DNA from: Rhizophagus clarus
Lineage: Eukaryota; Glomeromycota; Glomeromycetes; Glomerales; Glomeraceae
Direction: 5' to 3'
Assembly: GCA_015698045.1 (NCBI GenBank)
Contig: BLAL01000196.1
Coordinates: 186,001-250,000 of the forward strand
DNA length: 64,000 bases
Every line of letters starts with the position of its first letter. Position 1 is the stretch's first letter. The notes under the pieces were generated by a model that searched no databases, was not told the DNA's origin, and saw only the letters and a list, made by a program, of their open reading frames with translations. Made by a program: the position numbers and the translations under genes. Below are positions 33,720-44,546 of this stretch, one piece after another.

Positions 33720-36221
33720 TTATAATGGCTCATTATCATAAACACCACTATCATTATCATTACTGCCCCTGCCCCTGCTCCTGCCCCTACCACGTGTACT
33801 TGTAAAACCGCGACCAGCACGATTTCCGCGGCCACGAGAACCTCGACCTCCTCGACCTCCTCTTTTACTCACACGAGAGCCACGGGAACCACGAGTTCCT
33901 TGACTAGTTCCTTGTATATCATTTTCGCCATCACCACGTGAACTACGCCTGCCACGAGTTCCTGATCCGGAACCGCGATCTCTTCTACTGTGACTATCGG
34001 CATCAATATTTCTGGGCTTGTTACTAGTACCACTACTTCTTGATAGTAGCATATCCATATTATCATCACAGCCTCCAAAACATCCTCTTATGATTCTGTT
34101 GGTACGGTATACAATAGTAAGACAATAGACAGGTTGAAGAGGATTCTTTGAGCATATTGAACATACTTCATTGTTAACTGTAATGCTCTTTATTGAGCTG
34201 GAGTTATTGAAAAAGAAACCATCATAATTGCAATTCGGATAGTTAATACATGATATAATCCAATTATTTTGTATCTTCTTCAGATACATAGGCCATGAGT
34301 CACGGCACCATCTAACTAATTTTGGATTTTCAACATTAATTATATCGTTGAAAACTTTATGAACATCATCTGTTCCAGAACTCGAAGCAAAATATTTCGC
34401 AAATCCTCCAATCAGAAGCTGCAAATTATTATGAGTTATTAAAAACATATCTCGATATTTGTTAACATTTTCAGTCAATACAGCGTTTTTTTCTCGTGTT
34501 CCTTCACATATTTCCTTTAGGTTTTGTTCCATTTTCGCTCTTAAAAGAGGTTTAGTTAAAGATTCATTAAAACCAATAGAATCGTATCCCTCAACAATAG
34601 CAAGTCCCAAATTGGATGGAACTAAATAGGTTTTGTTTCCTTGGTCTCGTTTCTCTATGTATTCACGATCAATTATTTTTTTGATATGTTCGTGGATTGT
34701 TGCGTCGGTACCAATACCATTTTTGTCCATTATATTAATAAGTTCTGCTTCGGTCAAATATTCCGGCGGCGTTGTTTCACCTTCAACCATCGTACATTCT
34801 TTTGGTGTGAACGTTTCATTAAGAATAAAATTTGGAAGATTTGTATCGCTCCAACGATCATATGGATATACATCTAAATAATTGTTTTCTGAAATAACAA
34901 GTCCCTTGGCAGTAAAATATTCTTCCTTGATCTTTATCCTAACAGTAGTTTCATTCCCTTTAGCATCATCCGAGCAACAAGCTAAAAACCTTCGAACGAC
35001 AAATTCGTATACAGTCTTTTCTTTGCTGGTTAGCCCTGTTGCATATTGAACCGGATGTATTGGAGGATGAGCTTGGTCATTATGTCTACCTTTCCTTGTA
35101 GTTATTCTTTTGTCAAGCAAGCTTGACGCGAAATCTCCCCATCTTGGATCCTGCGTTTGTGCTTGAATCAAATCATTAAAGTTAAAATGATGATCAAATT
35201 GATCAGTTTCCGTTCTCGGATAACTTATAAAACCTTTATTGTATAAATCTTCCGCAATTTTCATAATTTCGTCGGATGAAATATGTAAGAACCGACATCC
35301 TGCTTTCTGTAATTCAACTGTAGTTAACGGAAATGGCTTATATTTTCTCGTTTCTTTAGTAACAACTTCTATTACAGTTGCTATTACCGGCTGGTCCATA
35401 ATTAAATCACAATATATTGCATTGCAACAATTTACGTTATATAATACACCCTTATCCCAATTAAAATTAACTATTGTGTCATCCCGCTCTTCTACAACAT
35501 GTATTTTCCAGAATTTTTCTTTAATAAAATTCTCGACAGCTTTATACCTCTCAACTACAAAACCTAATGTTGGAAATTGACATGAACCGTAGCTCAGTAT
35601 TCCATTTCCAAGTTCCGGAAAAATCTGTCTTAAGCCTAGTGTTTGATATCTGGTGAATGCGCAGCCGATACGCAAATCTAATTCCATCCTAGTACCAACT
35701 GCTTCGGCTTGATTCATATCAAGTTGCGCAGATGATTCCCATGCTCGCTTAATTTGTAATGGTATAATTGCTGAAAATCTTGCACGTGATACAACTATGT
35801 CAGAATTAGCCATACGACAAACGTCTGCAATGTCCGAACCAATTTTTTCGCCCTCTCGATCACAGTCAGTCCATATCATCAAATGACTTACGGAATGCGC
35901 TATGTTAAATATGTTTTCTCTTATAGACTCCGCGTTCTCATCAATAGTTTTTTTAACAATAGGCGCATCAAATAAAACGGTTGGTGAACAACTATCCCAT
36001 TTAGCATATTGGCTAGGAAAGTCGAGTGCGTTGATATGTCCGCAGACCGAAGTTATAATTACTTGGACTTCTTTACTATTCAACTGACATTTAAATTCAT
36101 AATTCTTTATATAATTAATTCTAGAATTTCTCATTACAAAACGATTTCCTGACAAAATTTTAGCTATTTCTTTTGCTACTGAAGGTTTTTCAGCAACACA
36201 AAGCACTTTTTCGCTTTCCAT
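33720..36221 (-). CDS. TOP3: DNA topoisomerase III, alpha type (type IA), with RG-rich tail
   Basis: An intronless frame of 833 residues. The TOPRIM domain (residues ~5-155) has Glu11 in VAEKPSVAK and the acidic triad D119-x-D121-x-E123 in WTDCDREGE. The catalytic Tyr is Tyr334 in GFISYPRTETD. Motifs such as ELDLRIGCAFTRYQT, SYGSCQFPTLGFVVER and HPPIHP match animal TOP3A more closely than TOP3B. After ~650, Cys pairs (658/664, 687/690, then 700, 714, 718) suggest a degenerate zinc ribbon. The last ~100 residues are Arg/Gly/Ser-rich with RGG boxes. Usual role: with an RecQ helicase and Rmi1 it dissolves double Holliday junctions by single-strand passage. Being intronless among intron-rich neighbours is unusual and could reflect an old retrocopy. 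Confidence 0.95.
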   Translation of the reverse strand: MESEKVLCVAEKPSVAKEIAKILSGNRFVMRNSRINYIKNYEFKCQLNSKEVQVIITSVCGHINALDFPSQYAKWDSCSPTVLFDAPIVKKTIDENAESIRENIFNIAHSVSHLMIWTDCDREGEKIGSDIADVCRMANSDIVVSRARFSAIIPLQIKRAWESSAQLDMNQAEAVGTRMELDLRIGCAFTRYQTLGLRQIFPELGNGILSYGSCQFPTLGFVVERYKAVENFIKEKFWKIHVVEERDDTIVNFNWDKGVLYNVNCCNAIYCDLIMDQPVIATVIEVVTKETRKYKPFPLTTVELQKAGCRFLHISSDEIMKIAEDLYNKGFISYPRTETDQFDHHFNFNDLIQAQTQDPRWGDFASSLLDKRITTRKGRHNDQAHPPIHPVQYATGLTSKEKTVYEFVVRRFLACCSDDAKGNETTVRIKIKEEYFTAKGLVISENNYLDVYPYDRWSDTNLPNFILNETFTPKECTMVEGETTPPEYLTEAELINIMDKNGIGTDATIHEHIKKIIDREYIEKRDQGNKTYLVPSNLGLAIVEGYDSIGFNESLTKPLLRAKMEQNLKEICEGTREKNAVLTENVNKYRDMFLITHNNLQLLIGGFAKYFASSSGTDDVHKVFNDIINVENPKLVRWCRDSWPMYLKKIQNNWIISCINYPNCNYDGFFFNNSSSIKSITVNNEVCSICSKNPLQPVYCLTIVYRTNRIIRGCFGGCDDNMDMLLSRSSGTSNKPRNIDADSHSRRDRGSGSGTRGRRSSRGDGENDIQGTSQGTRGSRGSRVSKRGGRGGRGSRGRGNRAGRGFTSTRGRGRSRGRGSNDNDSGVYDNEPL

Positions 36222-36589
36222 ATGAATATATTTATTGTATTACTGTTAAAACGCGTAAACCTTTAAGAAACTGTGTAATTATGCAATTTACCTTAACCTT
36301 AAATAATCAAATGAATTATTGCCAAGTTAGGATGCTTGTAATAGTATATATCACTTATCACGTGATATGTTTAAATTTAGAAATGATCTTCACGTGGAAC
36401 GTTACATCGATTTGACAGACTGCGGTCTATATACTATTCGATTTACTTAACCAGTTTATATCCTCTAATTTTCTCCGATTCACGATAAATTTTACTTCAG
36501 GTAATTTAAGAAATATTTTTTCGCGTATTTACATGTTTACAGTAGAACTTTTGACAAGTATATCTCTGTAACAATAGATTCCAAAAAAC
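36222..36589. promoter_or_regulatory. Divergent TOP3/VMP1 upstream region with two CACGTG boxes
   Basis: The 368 bp between the two divergent start codons contain ATCACGTGAT (36357-36366, palindromic) and CACGTG (36391-36396). These match E-box/Cbf1-type bHLH sites, similar to the CLEAR element that controls autophagy genes in animals. That they regulate either gene is an inference. Confidence 0.45.
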
Positions 36590-38766
36590 ATGGAAAACGA
36601 TCCTGATTTGTAGGTTAATTTCTAATATTATTCATTTACAATTTCCGTTGTTTGTTATAAATAGTTTTCGGATTGTTAAAAATATTAAAAATATTATTTT
36701 ATGAATAGAAAAATTCCAAAAATTGAAATTTCGGAGTCACCAGGACCGACGAGCAACCATGTTGAAAAAAGAAGAGAATGGAAGAAAATTAATAAATCAA
36801 GACTAAGGCGATCCAAAAGCATGGGAGGACCATGTACTGATGATTCGGCAAGTGAAGGTTGTTCTACTGATGATTACCGACTTGTTTCTCCAAAAATATT
36901 GAAAAAGACTAACGTGAAAAAAGAAAGCTTTGATGGTTAGTTTAATTTATTGTTACGTCCTTATATGATATTTTGACCTAAAATTTTTTCAAATTATAGA
37001 TTTTGTTAAGAGACGGCGTAATTTGTTAGAAAAGCAACGTTCTACAATTTCATTATATACGTCACCTGTCCTTGTGATGACTTACTTCTCGGCGTATTTA
37101 ATTTATCAAGTCAAAACAGCCGTGGAATATGCACAATCAAGAAAATGGATTATAACATCTATACCTATAGTAGGAATTTTGATCCAATCTGCATTGTTAG
37201 TGGAGGGAGCACACCAGGATGTAATTAACTCACTTTATTACTACATTATAACCCTGTTATAACATTTGTTGTTGATTGGGAATTATTTTAATTGATCGAT
37301 CTAGTATTATATGGTTCTTAATTATTAAATTTAGGTGATATATCGAATTCAAGCTTATATCTTTTGGTATTTTTATTGGATTGGTTTGGGAATCGCTTCT
37401 TCAGTAGGCCTGGGTACAGGTCTACATACATTTGTATTATTCTTAGGTCCTCATATTGCGGAGGTGACTTGGGCAGCCTATAAATGTGGAAATTTGGATT
37501 TTGAAACGTTTGGTCCTAGAAGGTAAGTATTTAACACATTTTCTTTGAGAAATAGTTGCTTATATTATAATTAAAATTAATTTATTCTGTAATATGTTAA
37601 TTTAAAGATTTCGATGCCAGCCATCTGTATCAACGTCCGTTGCAGTATCATTATTGAGTATATTTAAAAAAGTTCAATGGGAGTCCTTCTTTTGGGGATT
37701 TGGTACGGCACTTGGTGAATTGCCGCCATACTTTGTCGCTAGAGCAGGTCAGAAACAGAATTTAAAATAATTTAAAAAAGAATATTTTTAATAACTATTT
37801 AAATATAAATATTACTATAGCCGCTTTATCAGGTAGTCGTAGTGAAGAATTAGAACAGATTGATACTTTAATGGCTCAAAATCCAGATAGCATATCACAT
37901 AAGGAAAAGGTGTTCATATGGGTTCACCGGCTTATGCAAAGATTAGGATTTTTTGGAATATTTCTATTTGCTTCAGTGAGTATTAGAGTATATTTAAGAA
38001 TATTGTAAAGTATGTACAATGACTTTAATTATTATTATTTATTTATTTTCATAAATATTAGATTCCAAATCCTTTATTTGATCTTGCAGGTATAATTTGT
38101 GGACAGTTTTTAGTACCATTTTCAACATTTTTTGGAGCAACATTTTTAGGCAAAGCTGTGGTAAAATCCTCTATTCAGGTATTTAATAATATTCTTTGCA
38201 TAATAGATCTTACTATATACGATATCTTACTGATGAAAAAAAAACCATACATATCTTTTCAGACTCTTTTTGTAATATTATTATTTTCTCAAGATATGAT
38301 TAGCACTATTTTAGATATTACACATCATTATTTACCGCATGTACATGACAAACTCCAGAATGTTGTCCAGCGGCAAACTAAAATATTAAGACGCGAAAAG
38401 GGTGAAGATGCTCCTGAAATTAGTCCAGTACGTTCATAAATTAGTGGTTTATCATTTTATATACATTTATACGCTCGATATTTATTAAGCTTTATTTTTT
38501 AGGGTAGTCCTAGTTATATATCTATTGCCTGGAATTGTCTTTTTAATATTATGTTGGCTTATTTTGCATTGTCAGTAATTGAAACTTTAGCTATTTCACA
38601 TCTTAAAAGAGTTCATGACAAAGAAATTGAAGACTTGGAAAGAAAGGCAAAGGAAAAGGCCGAAGCAGAAGGAGATGGAGTTGAAGAATCTCCAATGTCA
38701 AGAAGTGTTATTGAAGGGGAACTTAAACGGGAAATAGATCTAGGTAGAGGTTATTCAAGTAGTTAG
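36590..38766 (+). CDS. VMP1: VMP1-like ER membrane protein (VTT-domain scramblase, autophagy)
   Basis: Nine exons join in phase to about 498 residues: 36590-36609, 36709-36935, 37000-37220, 37335-37522, 37608-37747, 37821-37975, 38062-38178, 38263-38427 and 38503-38766. The first exon is 20 nt; a start at 36701 inside its intron is the alternative. A Ser/Lys-rich cytosolic N-terminus precedes several hydrophobic segments. Diagnostic blocks are [40 protein letters not shown] and [20 protein letters not shown] with [10 protein letters not shown], all close to human VMP1. A charged coiled tail ([17 protein letters not shown]) ends the protein. In animals and Dictyostelium VMP1 sits in the ER, scrambles phospholipids and is needed for autophagosome formation; budding yeast lacks it. 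The role here is inferred from that. Confidence 0.92.
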
Positions 38767-39182
38767 TATGAAATGTAAGAAGTACTTATTTACTATATGT
38801 GTAGGGCTTGAGTATTATTGGCTGGGAAATATAGACTTAGTGTTATTTCTTGTTAATTTTCTAATTTTATCAATTTTATCTAAAGTCATATACATCAAGG
38901 TTATGAATGATGTAAATATTAATGCAACTGTTTATTACATAATCATTTTGTTTAATTAATCAGCATATAGAAAAGGAAAATGTATCGAATGTTTTTAAGA
39001 ATATAATAAAACTTAAATTGTTAATAAGTACAATTTATTTATATATGTATCTTAGAAAAATTTTCAAAATAATAACGAGGTTGTTTATTTAAATTAAATT
39101 ACTAACACTTTAAATTTGGCAATCAAAAATAAGAATCACTTTCATATGAAGTTTCTTCTAAATAATAGGAAAGAAAAGTTAA
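38767..39182. other. Convergent intergenic region VMP1/Iwr1
   Basis: About 415 bp of AT-rich 3' sequence. AATAAAACTTAAATTG near 39005 is a plausible poly-A signal region for VMP1. The 63-codon frame at 38768-38959 has no recognisable similarity and is not called. Confidence 0.45.
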
Positions 39183-40771
39183 TTAATAACTAAATATACG
39201 CGAAACTATATTATTGGAATAATTAATAAAAAAAAACAAGCCTTGCACATTCCAAATTTCATCTTCGTCTTCATCGGGATAATCATGAGTATAATAATCC
39301 TCAGCTGAATAAAGAATTGTTTTAACTTATCATGAAACAAAAAAAATTAAGGAATAATTAAATATAATTGCAAACCATTAGAATCTTCTTCATCAGAGTA
39401 AACGAATTCGTCTTTTTCGTCTGATTCATTAACAAATATTTCGTTTTCATCACCATTAAACCAAGTTCTACAATAATATCTTCAATGTGAACAAATTGTG
39501 TTTAAAAATGAAAACTAACTTAAAAAATTGACATACAATGAAGCGATGTTATTATAATTAAATTGATCATCTAAATCCATAGCATCATCTCGATAATATA
39601 TATCATAGACATAACCATCATCTAAATCGGGTTTACCTTCTTTATCTATTTGTTCTTGAACTAGAAGATCGTGCTAATTAGAAAAACAGCATCAATAAAA
39701 TATTTCGTATGGGATAGCATACATACGTGAAAGGTATTGGCGCACCATTGGAATAAAATTGCACATGATTTCAGAATCAATATCATCTTCCTCAACAAAT
39801 CTAGTAATTGAAATGACCCGAGTTAATCGAATAAAAAAAATATAAAAAATCCATAAGAATTAACGTATAACTCTGTGACTAACTTTGGTTCAATGGGTGC
39901 TTCACTTTCCTTGACTGCATCGTACATTTTAAACAATTCTGTAAAAGCCTCGTCATTATCTTCCACATCATCACTAAAACCGATAATAAAACTAATTAAT
40001 TGATGCATAAGTCAAACAAGAATCTTTTAGAAAAATGTATATGAAATAAGTTGCTTTACCCCGAGATATTAAATGAACCATTTTTTTGTCTATTTCTATC
40101 AATAACTTTATATCTTTCTTCTCGTCTATTTTCATTAGTTCGGGCAATTTGCTGCTCCCGGATTTGTTTAATATCGATTCCTTTACGTCTTAAGGTATCC
40201 TTACGATTCATCAGTTTCACTATACGATCCTAAGTATATCGAAGAGTTTCCTTTAATATCACAAGTACAATAGATGAACAGATTTACTAAAAAAAATCGC
40301 CATACTTTCAGTTGCTGTGTTTTATTCGAATCATTGAAGCTAATCTCATCAACCGTTTCCGCGAATCGAAATATGAACGGTATAGGCTCCTTTGTTTCTA
40401 CTTTTTCTGCTTTCGAAGAAAAAATTAAAGTTTAAGTTACATTATTAGTAAAGTATAAACAAAACAATACTCTCTTACCTTTTATCTTCAGATTTTCTTT
40501 GGCTTCAACTTTAAGATTACTGGCTTTACGCCTAACCTTCTTTTTCTCGGGACTATGTCCATTTTCAAAGTGTTGGACAACTAAAAAGGGTGTTAACGAA
40601 ATATTGAAAAAAAAAGAAAGAGAAAGATTTACTTAGTATTTTTAAAATACCAAGCGCGTCTAAAGGTTCCTCATTTCGTTTTCGTTTCAGGCGAACGATA
40701 GTTAGCCCAGAGGGCGTTGTTGTAGATTCTATAACTGGAGCTGTTGCAAAAGCTTCTTTTCGAATATCCAT
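39183..40771 (-). CDS. IWR1: Iwr1/SLC7A6OS-like RNA polymerase II nuclear import factor
   Basis: A minus-strand gene with about eight short exons. It starts MDIRKEAFATAPVIE at 40771, and soon has the family block TIVRLKRKRNEEPLDALV, then a basic Lys/Arg run (KKKVRRKAS) that fits the bipartite NLS, FIFRFAETVDEISF, and RIVKLMNRKDTLRRKG. The signature KPDLDDGYVYDIYYRDDAMD is near 39560-39640, followed by a strongly acidic C-terminus ending near DYPDEDEDEIW. Iwr1 binds assembled RNA polymerase II in the cytoplasm, carries it into the nucleus with importin alpha and, in yeast, returns by CRM1. Exons lie around 40771-40660, 40580-40490, 40410-40310, 40230-40060, 39975-39890, 39800-39730 and below 39670. 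The last exon's end is uncertain. Confidence 0.8.
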
Positions 40772-40823
40772 ATTATAAAAGTTAATAATCTCTTTTCATT
40801 GCCTTTCTATGTATTAAAGTATT
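40772..40823. promoter_or_regulatory. 52-bp head-to-head intergenic region
   Basis: Only 52 bp separate the start codons of the divergent Iwr1 and Utp25 genes, so both must share a minimal promoter or have promoters overlapping each other's first exon, unless real starts lie further in. Confidence 0.6.
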
Positions 40824-43800
40824 ATGGTTACACAATCTGACATATATGAAAATGATCATCGTCAAGATTATCTCAGACTAAAAAGTGCTGTAAAAAGCGA
40901 TCGCTATAGTAGGTTAAATATGAAACGAAAAGCGAATTTTCTTGCAAAAAAAAAGAACAAAAAAAATAAATTGACAAAAAAGGATTGGAAGACTATTGAA
41001 GAGTATGGTAGTATAAACCCTACTGAGTTTAGAGAGAGCGAAGAAGAGGAAAGTCTTTCAAAGTACGTAATATTAAGGGTGAAAACTGTCTTTATTTTTA
41101 CTTAAATATTAAATCTATTTTGATAGGGGAGTGTTTGCGGAAGATCAGTTAGATGAAGAGATAAAACGAGAAGAGTATGACGAAATGACATATAACGCAT
41201 CTAACGATGAAGAAAAGGATGAAAACGCTGAGGAAATATATTTAGATAAACCTAATTCTTCTTATAGGAAACTTGTTGGATTATTACAAATTAATAAAAA
41301 ACAAAAAATTAATAAGGTAAAAAAAGAGAACGTGGACATTGATAGAATGGATAAAGTTGATCCTGCTAAGAGTGATTTAGAAAATAAAGAAATAGAGATA
41401 AAATATAAAAGCGGTTTATTACAAGAAGCTGGAGGAAATGAAAAGGCAAGTGGAGAAGAAATGGGAAGGGAAAGAGAAGGAAAAGATAAAGAAAAGGAAC
41501 AAGGAAAAGTTGAAGGAAATTGTAATGAAGATGACGAAAGGGAGGATGAGGTGGATGAAAAAGGTATTTTTGAGTGTCATCATTTTTGCATAATTCCATT
41601 TCTTTTATATAATTAACTTAAATTATACAGATGAATTTGAAAATCATTTTGGAGATCAACAAAAAAGGCAACAGATATTAAATAATAAAGTAACAATGAT
41701 TGAACAAAAACAATGGAAGATAATAAGTTATGAAAATGCAGCTTTAAATTTAGTTAGCAAATATATACTTGATGATAATGATGAGAAGGGTGATAACGGT
41801 GGTGACAAATCGAATATCAAATCATTAAAGGTAATTAACTTATAAGTTAAAGATGAGAAATTTTAATTAGTTATGTATGCTAAATTGTTCGTATGTAGAT
41901 CAGGCCAAAATTATTAGAAAATTGGAAAAAAGTCAATGAAGTAAATAATAATAGTAAGTTACCGTAAATATTATAGTTAATGGCGATTGTAACCTTGACG
42001 TTTTGACCAAAACTAAATAATAATTGATTAAGTTGTAGACGATGTGTTCACTGATTTACAGTGGCATTTATTCCAACAATTTAATAAATACCAAGATGTA
42101 TTATATACGAATCGAAACATAGAAAATTCATTCGAATTAAGATATATTTATGCTTTACATGCCTTAAACCATATTTATAAGTAAGTTAGTTTTATTATAA
42201 CGTCATTTTAAACTTAATATTTATTAAATAATTAATTTGATCACGTATAGGGTTAGGAACCGTATACTTAAGAATAATGAGAAACTAAACAAGGCGCATG
42301 CAGCTGGTAAAGATATCGAGTAAGTAAAAAAATGTGTAAATAAAATTGCTAAAGTATATGTTAGTTTTAATTGTCATTTTTTGAAAGTGAAATGAGAGAT
42401 CAAGGATTTACGAGACCAAAAGTATTGATTTTATTACCATTTCGTAATTCTGCTATGAACTTGGCAGAAATATTAATAAAATTATCGGGGAAGGATCAAC
42501 AAGTAAGTGAATGAGAAATTTAATTCCAACTTCGGTAATTATTAATTTTATTATATTTTTTTTTAGGAAAATCAAAAACGATTTTTTGAGTCTTATGGAA
42601 TAACACCTGAACAAGATAAAATTGATCCAAAGAAACCAGGTATGTATCGACATGTGTCGTTATCGTATTTATATCTCGTTAAATCAAATTCTTTATACTT
42701 TTAAACAGCCGATTTTTTGGCGACATTCAAAGGGAATATTGATGACATGTTTAGAATTGGAATTAAGTTTACAAGAAAGTCCATGAAATTTCATGCCGAA
42801 TTCTACAGTGCAGATATTATAATCGCGTCTCCGTTAGGATTAAGAATGATAATAGGAGCTGAGGGGTAAACAGAACTTCCCTAATTATTTTTTCTAGAAG
42901 AAAATGGCTAATATTTTACGAAATTTAGGGATAAGAAAAGAGATTTCGATTTTCTTTCGTCAATTGAAGTGATTATAGTTGATCAATGTGATACATTCTT
43001 GATGCAAAATTGGGATCATGTCGAGGTAAGCGTGAGGGATCGTATTGCTTACTAAAAGTTTTGCGTTAATAAAATTTTTTTTTTAGCATATATTTAGTTA
43101 CATGAACTTGATTCCGCAGAAATCACATGATTGTGATTTCTCACGTGTAAAAAACTGGTATCTAGACGGAAGGTAAATTCACACTTATTTTCGCATTTAA
43201 AAATTTTAAGTTTAAAATTAGGTATAAACTTAATCTTTACTATATAGAGCACGATATTTAAGACAGACTATAATACTCTCTGATTATTTGACACCAGAAA
43301 TTAATGTGTTATTTAACAAACAAATGAATAACGTCGATGGGAAAGTGAAAATTAAACATCATCATCAAGGAACAATATTAGAAGTCAATGTGAGGAACAT
43401 TCAACAGGTATGGATAGGCCACGTAAATTACTTGCAAGGGCTGCTGCAATTGTTAACTTTAGATTATTTCTTAAATCAAAGATATTTACACGAATTGAAT
43501 GTAATTCATTATCAGAAATGGATGATATAAGGTTCAAATATTTCATTGAAAAGGTAAACCTATTTAAACCAGAATTTAACAAGTGTTTGTACAAGAGTTA
43601 CTCGTTTCAAAATTAAATTTAATAATGAATTTATAGATATTACCTAAAACAAGAAAAATGAATTTATCACATGTAATGATTTTCATACCATCATATTTTG
43701 ACTTTGTAAGATTAAGAAATTATTTTGAAGATAATACAATTTCATTTACGTCCATTAGCGAGTTAAGTAAACAAACAAAGTTGTGTTATATTACTGTAGA

Positions 43801-44261
43801 AAATTTATATCACGAGATTATCAAATTAACAAGGTTATTCACTGCTCGCTTATTAGATATACGAATGTTTCTGATGTTACAAGAGCACGTACTTATTTTC
43901 TTAGCGGAAAGAAAGATTATTTATTGTATACGGAAAGATTTCACTTCTTTAGAAGGTAAGTCACGAGTAAGCTCATAACAGTTTTGTTATATCTCTCTTT
44001 AATTAATATATTCAATCGATTAGACACCACATAAAGGGAATACATCATGTTATATTTTATGCTTTGCCAGATCACGCTCATTTCTATTCAGAACTTTTAA
44101 ATTCTATACAATCCTCCTCTTCTGGCAAGAATTCAAACGAAAAGTTTACAATTAATGTTATATTTTCAAAATTTGATAAATTGAGATTAGAAAGAGTTGT
44201 TGGGAGTGCTAAGGTCGATAAAATATTGCAAGGAGAAAAGAAGGTTTACATGTTTAGCTAA
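40824..44261 (+). CDS. UTP25: Utp25-like U3 snoRNP / SSU processome protein (DEAD-like pseudo-helicase)
   Basis: About a dozen exons. Exon 1 (40824-41062) and exon 2 (41127-41563) encode a Lys/Glu-rich, acidic N-terminal region. The conserved core follows: [20 protein letters not shown] (from 42043), [20 protein letters not shown] (42416-42475), [20 protein letters not shown] (from 42712), [39 protein letters not shown] (from 42964) and [20 protein letters not shown]. The second half holds [20 protein letters not shown], then [18 protein letters not shown] after splicing an unusually short intron (about 43833-43881), and ends KVYMFS. Utp25 (DIEXF/Def in animals) has a degenerate helicase fold without usable ATPase motifs and acts in early 18S rRNA processing in the nucleolus. 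Match to that family is strong; some exon edges are approximate. Confidence 0.88.
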
Positions 44262-44546
44262 AATATTATTGTTAATGACTTGTTGATATACCTTTCTGTA
44301 ATGTATTTTTGAATTCGCATTTTTTTATATTACGTGTTTTTGAATGATATAGAATAATATTTTACATATAATTTACTAATAAAAAAGTGGAAGCTTTTCA
44401 AAATATTATTCCCTAAACTACTACTAATAAATATAGCTGAAAATTGGCCCGAACTGCTGTTCAAGTTATTAAAAAAAATTTCTTGCTTAATGACGATAAT
44501 AAAAATTTTAATTAAAAATCGAGAATTAAAACTGTTCCATCAATTA
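44262..44546. other. Convergent intergenic region UTP25/TFB1M
   Basis: 285 bp of AT-rich 3' sequence with no open frame. Confidence 0.4.

Noticed and set aside
34633-36087. Several plus-strand frames opposite TOP3
   Set aside because: Antisense shadows of a long conserved coding region.
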